The notes under the pieces are model-generated. The model was given only the letters and a program-made list of their open reading frames with translations. It was not told the origin of the DNA and did not search any database. Both the position numbers and the translations under genes were made by a program. Below, in pieces: positions 5,727 to 7,100 of a DNA stretch of 7,100 nt. Source of the stretch: CAZWRK01 sp964635875 (GTDB lineage Bacteria; Pseudomonadota; Gammaproteobacteria; Burkholderiales; Aquaspirillaceae). The first letter of the stretch is position 1. Each line of letters begins with the position of its first letter. The stretch spans positions 1 to 7,100 of the forward strand of contig CAZWRK010000171.1 of assembly GCA_964635875.1 (NCBI GenBank), in the 5' to 3' direction.

Positions 5727-6833
5727 ATGCAAATCCTGCAAGCCGACCGCGATGCCCTGCTCAAACCGCTCAATGCGGTCACGGGCATTGTTGAGCGCCG
5801 ACACACCCTGCCCATTCTGGCCAATGTCCTCATCGAAAAACAGGGCGATACCCTGAGCTTTCTGGCGACCGATTTAGAAATTCAAATCACCACCGCCAGC
5901 ACGGGCGACATTGCAGGCGGCAACTTCCGCCTGACCACCTCGGCCAAAAAGCTGCAGGATATTCTGCGTGCCATTTCCGACAAAACCACGGTCACGCTTG
6001 AGCGCGACGACAATCGCCTGACCCTCAAAGCCGGTAAGAGTCGTTTTAATCTGCAGACTTTGCCTGCTGAAGATTTTCCGGTGATTTCGGTGTCACAAGA
6101 CACCCTCGCGACCCTGTCTTTGCCGCAAAAAGCATTTAAAGAACTCCTGTCACGCGTGCAATACGCCATGGCCGTGCAAGACATTCGCTACTACCTCAAC
6201 GGCTTGCTTTTTGTCACCGAAGGCAATCAAGTCCGTCTGATTGCGACCGACGGCCACCGCCTCGCCTACGCCTGCATGACAGTCGAAGGCACCTTGCCTA
6301 AGGCCGAAGCGATTCTGCCGCGCAAAACCATCACTGAACTCGCCAAATTGTTGGGCGACCATGATGAGCCGCTCGCCGTTGAGCTATTAGGCAATCAAGT
6401 CCGTTTCCGCTTCGGGCAAACCACGATCGTTTCAAAAGTCGTCGATGGCAAATTCCCCGACTACAACCGTGTGATCCCACTCGATAACGACAAAATCTTC
6501 CTGCTCGATCGCGTGGCCTTCCAACATGCGCTGCAACGCGCTGCGATTTTGGCGAACGAAAAATTCCGGGGCGTCCGCCTCTCGCTGCAATCGGGGCGGA
6601 TGTCGATTGTGTGTAACAACAGCGAACAAGAAGAAGCCGAAGAAGAGTTGGAAATCGCCTACGAAGGCGGTTCGCTGGAGATTGGCTTCAACATCAACTA
6701 TTTGCTCGATGTGTTGAACAATCTGCCCATCGACACGGTTCAACTCGCTTTTGGCGACCCGACGCGGAGCGCGCTGTTTACGATTCCGGACAATCCGAAC
6801 TTCAAATACATCGTAATGCCGATGCGTATTTAA
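5727..6833 (+). CDS. dnaN: DNA polymerase III subunit beta (sliding clamp)
   Basis: DnaN forms the ring-shaped dimer that tethers DNA polymerase III and other partners to DNA. The 368-residue product matches the family length (E. coli 366). It consists of three similar clamp domains. Typical segments are RRHTLPILANVLIE (24-37), ATDGHRLAYA (173-182) and GKFPDYNRVIP (241-251), and it ends MPMRI (364-368), part of the partner-binding cleft. The ATG at 5727 has a good Shine-Dalgarno, GGAG at 5716-5719, seven bases upstream. The gap after dnaA is only 45 bases with no terminator or promoter that I can see, so co-transcription with dnaA is likely. No recF follows. Confidence 0.98.
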   Translation: MQILQADRDALLKPLNAVTGIVERRHTLPILANVLIEKQGDTLSFLATDLEIQITTASTGDIAGGNFRLTTSAKKLQDILRAISDKTTVTLERDDNRLTLKAGKSRFNLQTLPAEDFPVISVSQDTLATLSLPQKAFKELLSRVQYAMAVQDIRYYLNGLLFVTEGNQVRLIATDGHRLAYACMTVEGTLPKAEAILPRKTITELAKLLGDHDEPLAVELLGNQVRFRFGQTTIVSKVVDGKFPDYNRVIPLDNDKIFLLDRVAFQHALQRAAILANEKFRGVRLSLQSGRMSIVCNNSEQEEAEEELEIAYEGGSLEIGFNINYLLDVLNNLPIDTVQLAFGDPTRSALFTIPDNPNFKYIVMPMRI

Positions 6834-6864
6834 GTCGGCCTCGCTGGCGACCTTTCGTTCGATA

Positions 6865-6888
6865 GGGGTGTTTCACGTGAAACGCCCC
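6865..6888. promoter_or_regulatory. parS site (ParB binding, chromosome segregation)
   Basis: Positions 6869-6884 read TGTTTCACGTGAAACG, matching the bacterial parS consensus TGTTTCACGTGAAACA at 15 of 16 bases. The palindromic core is GTTTCACGTGAAAC. The symmetry extends through GGGG (6865-6868) and CCCC (6885-6888), interrupted only by one T/G pair on the flank, making a 24-bp inverted repeat. ParB binds parS, spreads on DNA and loads condensin, so origin-proximal placement fits. There is no T-run after it, so it is not a terminator. The 83-base gap between dnaN and gyrB holds nothing else I recognise. Confidence 0.92.
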
Positions 6889-6916
6889 AACCCATGCAAC
6901 ACAAAAGAGATTCGGT

Positions 6917-7100
6917 ATGAGTGAGCAGGAATACGATTCCAGTAGTATTAAAGTCCTCAAAGGGCTGGATGCCGTGCGCAAACGTCCCGGCATGTATATC
7001 GGTGATACCTCCGACGGCACCGGCTTGCACCACATGGTGTTTGAAGTCCTCGACAACGCCATTGACGAAGCCCTTGCCGGTCATTGCGACCAAATTAGAG
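6917..7100 (+). CDS. gyrB: DNA gyrase subunit B, 5' part (cut by window end)
   Basis: GyrB is the ATPase subunit of DNA gyrase, which introduces negative supercoils. Only the first 61 codons are present. They include YDSSSIKVLKGLDAVRKRPG (6-25), MYIGDTSDGTGLHHMVFEV (26-44) and LDNAIDEALAGHC (45-57), which closely match the N-terminal GHKL ATPase domain of GyrB. Glu43 and Asn47 correspond to the catalytic base and Mg-binding Asn of E. coli (E42, N46). It resembles GyrB rather than ParE, judged from memory. The ATG at 6917 follows a modest AAGAGA Shine-Dalgarno (6905-6910). The gene continues past the right edge; there is no sign of a break. Confidence 0.95.
   Translation, partial: MSEQEYDSSSIKVLKGLDAVRKRPGMYIGDTSDGTGLHHMVFEVLDNAIDEALAGHCDQIR

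Noticed and set aside
6865..6888. The dnaN-gyrB palindrome as a dnaN terminator
   Set aside because: The hairpin is strong, but no T-run follows on either strand, and its core is the parS consensus.
1..7100. Neisseria-type DNA uptake sequences (GCCGTCTGAA and variants)
   Set aside because: I scanned by eye, including the terminator stems, and found none; absence in 7 kb is not decisive about the genus.

Overview
This window is the chromosomal replication-origin neighbourhood of a Gram-negative proteobacterium, most likely a betaproteobacterium and possibly of the Neisseriales. The evidence is the gene order mnmE-yidC-yidD-rnpA-rpmH (all leftward) and dnaA-dnaN-gyrB (all rightward), the absence of recF between dnaN and gyrB, and a YidC C-terminal half that resembles, from memory, neisserial YidC. 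I could not test the assignment by search, and no Neisseria-type DNA uptake sequence was seen.

Left arm (positions 1-3883, minus strand): the ribosomal protein L34 gene rpmH starts the cluster from a strong-looking promoter. It is followed by overlapping rnpA (RNase P protein), yidD, yidC (membrane insertase) and then mnmE (tRNA modification GTPase). Terminator-like hairpins lie after yidC and after mnmE. A further terminator-like hairpin lies inside the 5' part of rnpA, where it could lower transcription beyond rpmH.

Divergent gap (3884-4202): 319 bases without a gene. It holds the rpmH promoter, one perfect DnaA box sitting in the loop of an inverted repeat with T-tract and A-tract arms, a second inverted repeat with an A-rich loop, and a weaker DnaA-box-like site near the dnaA start. 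It is the best candidate for oriC and/or a DnaA-controlled promoter region, but it is poor in recognisable DnaA boxes.

Right arm (4203-7100, plus strand): dnaA (initiator) and dnaN (sliding clamp) are closely spaced. They are followed by an 83-base gap with a near-perfect parS site (ParB binding site), and then the first 61 codons of gyrB, cut by the window end. The genes combine initiation (DnaA), elongation (beta clamp), topology (gyrase) and segregation (parS) on one side, with translation and membrane-protein biogenesis functions on the other. I found no undescribed gene system, mobile element, CRISPR array or tRNA/rRNA gene. The points worth a second look are regulatory: the parS position, the DnaA-box inverted repeat, the intragenic rnpA hairpin, and the C excess on the coding strand of dnaA and dnaN.
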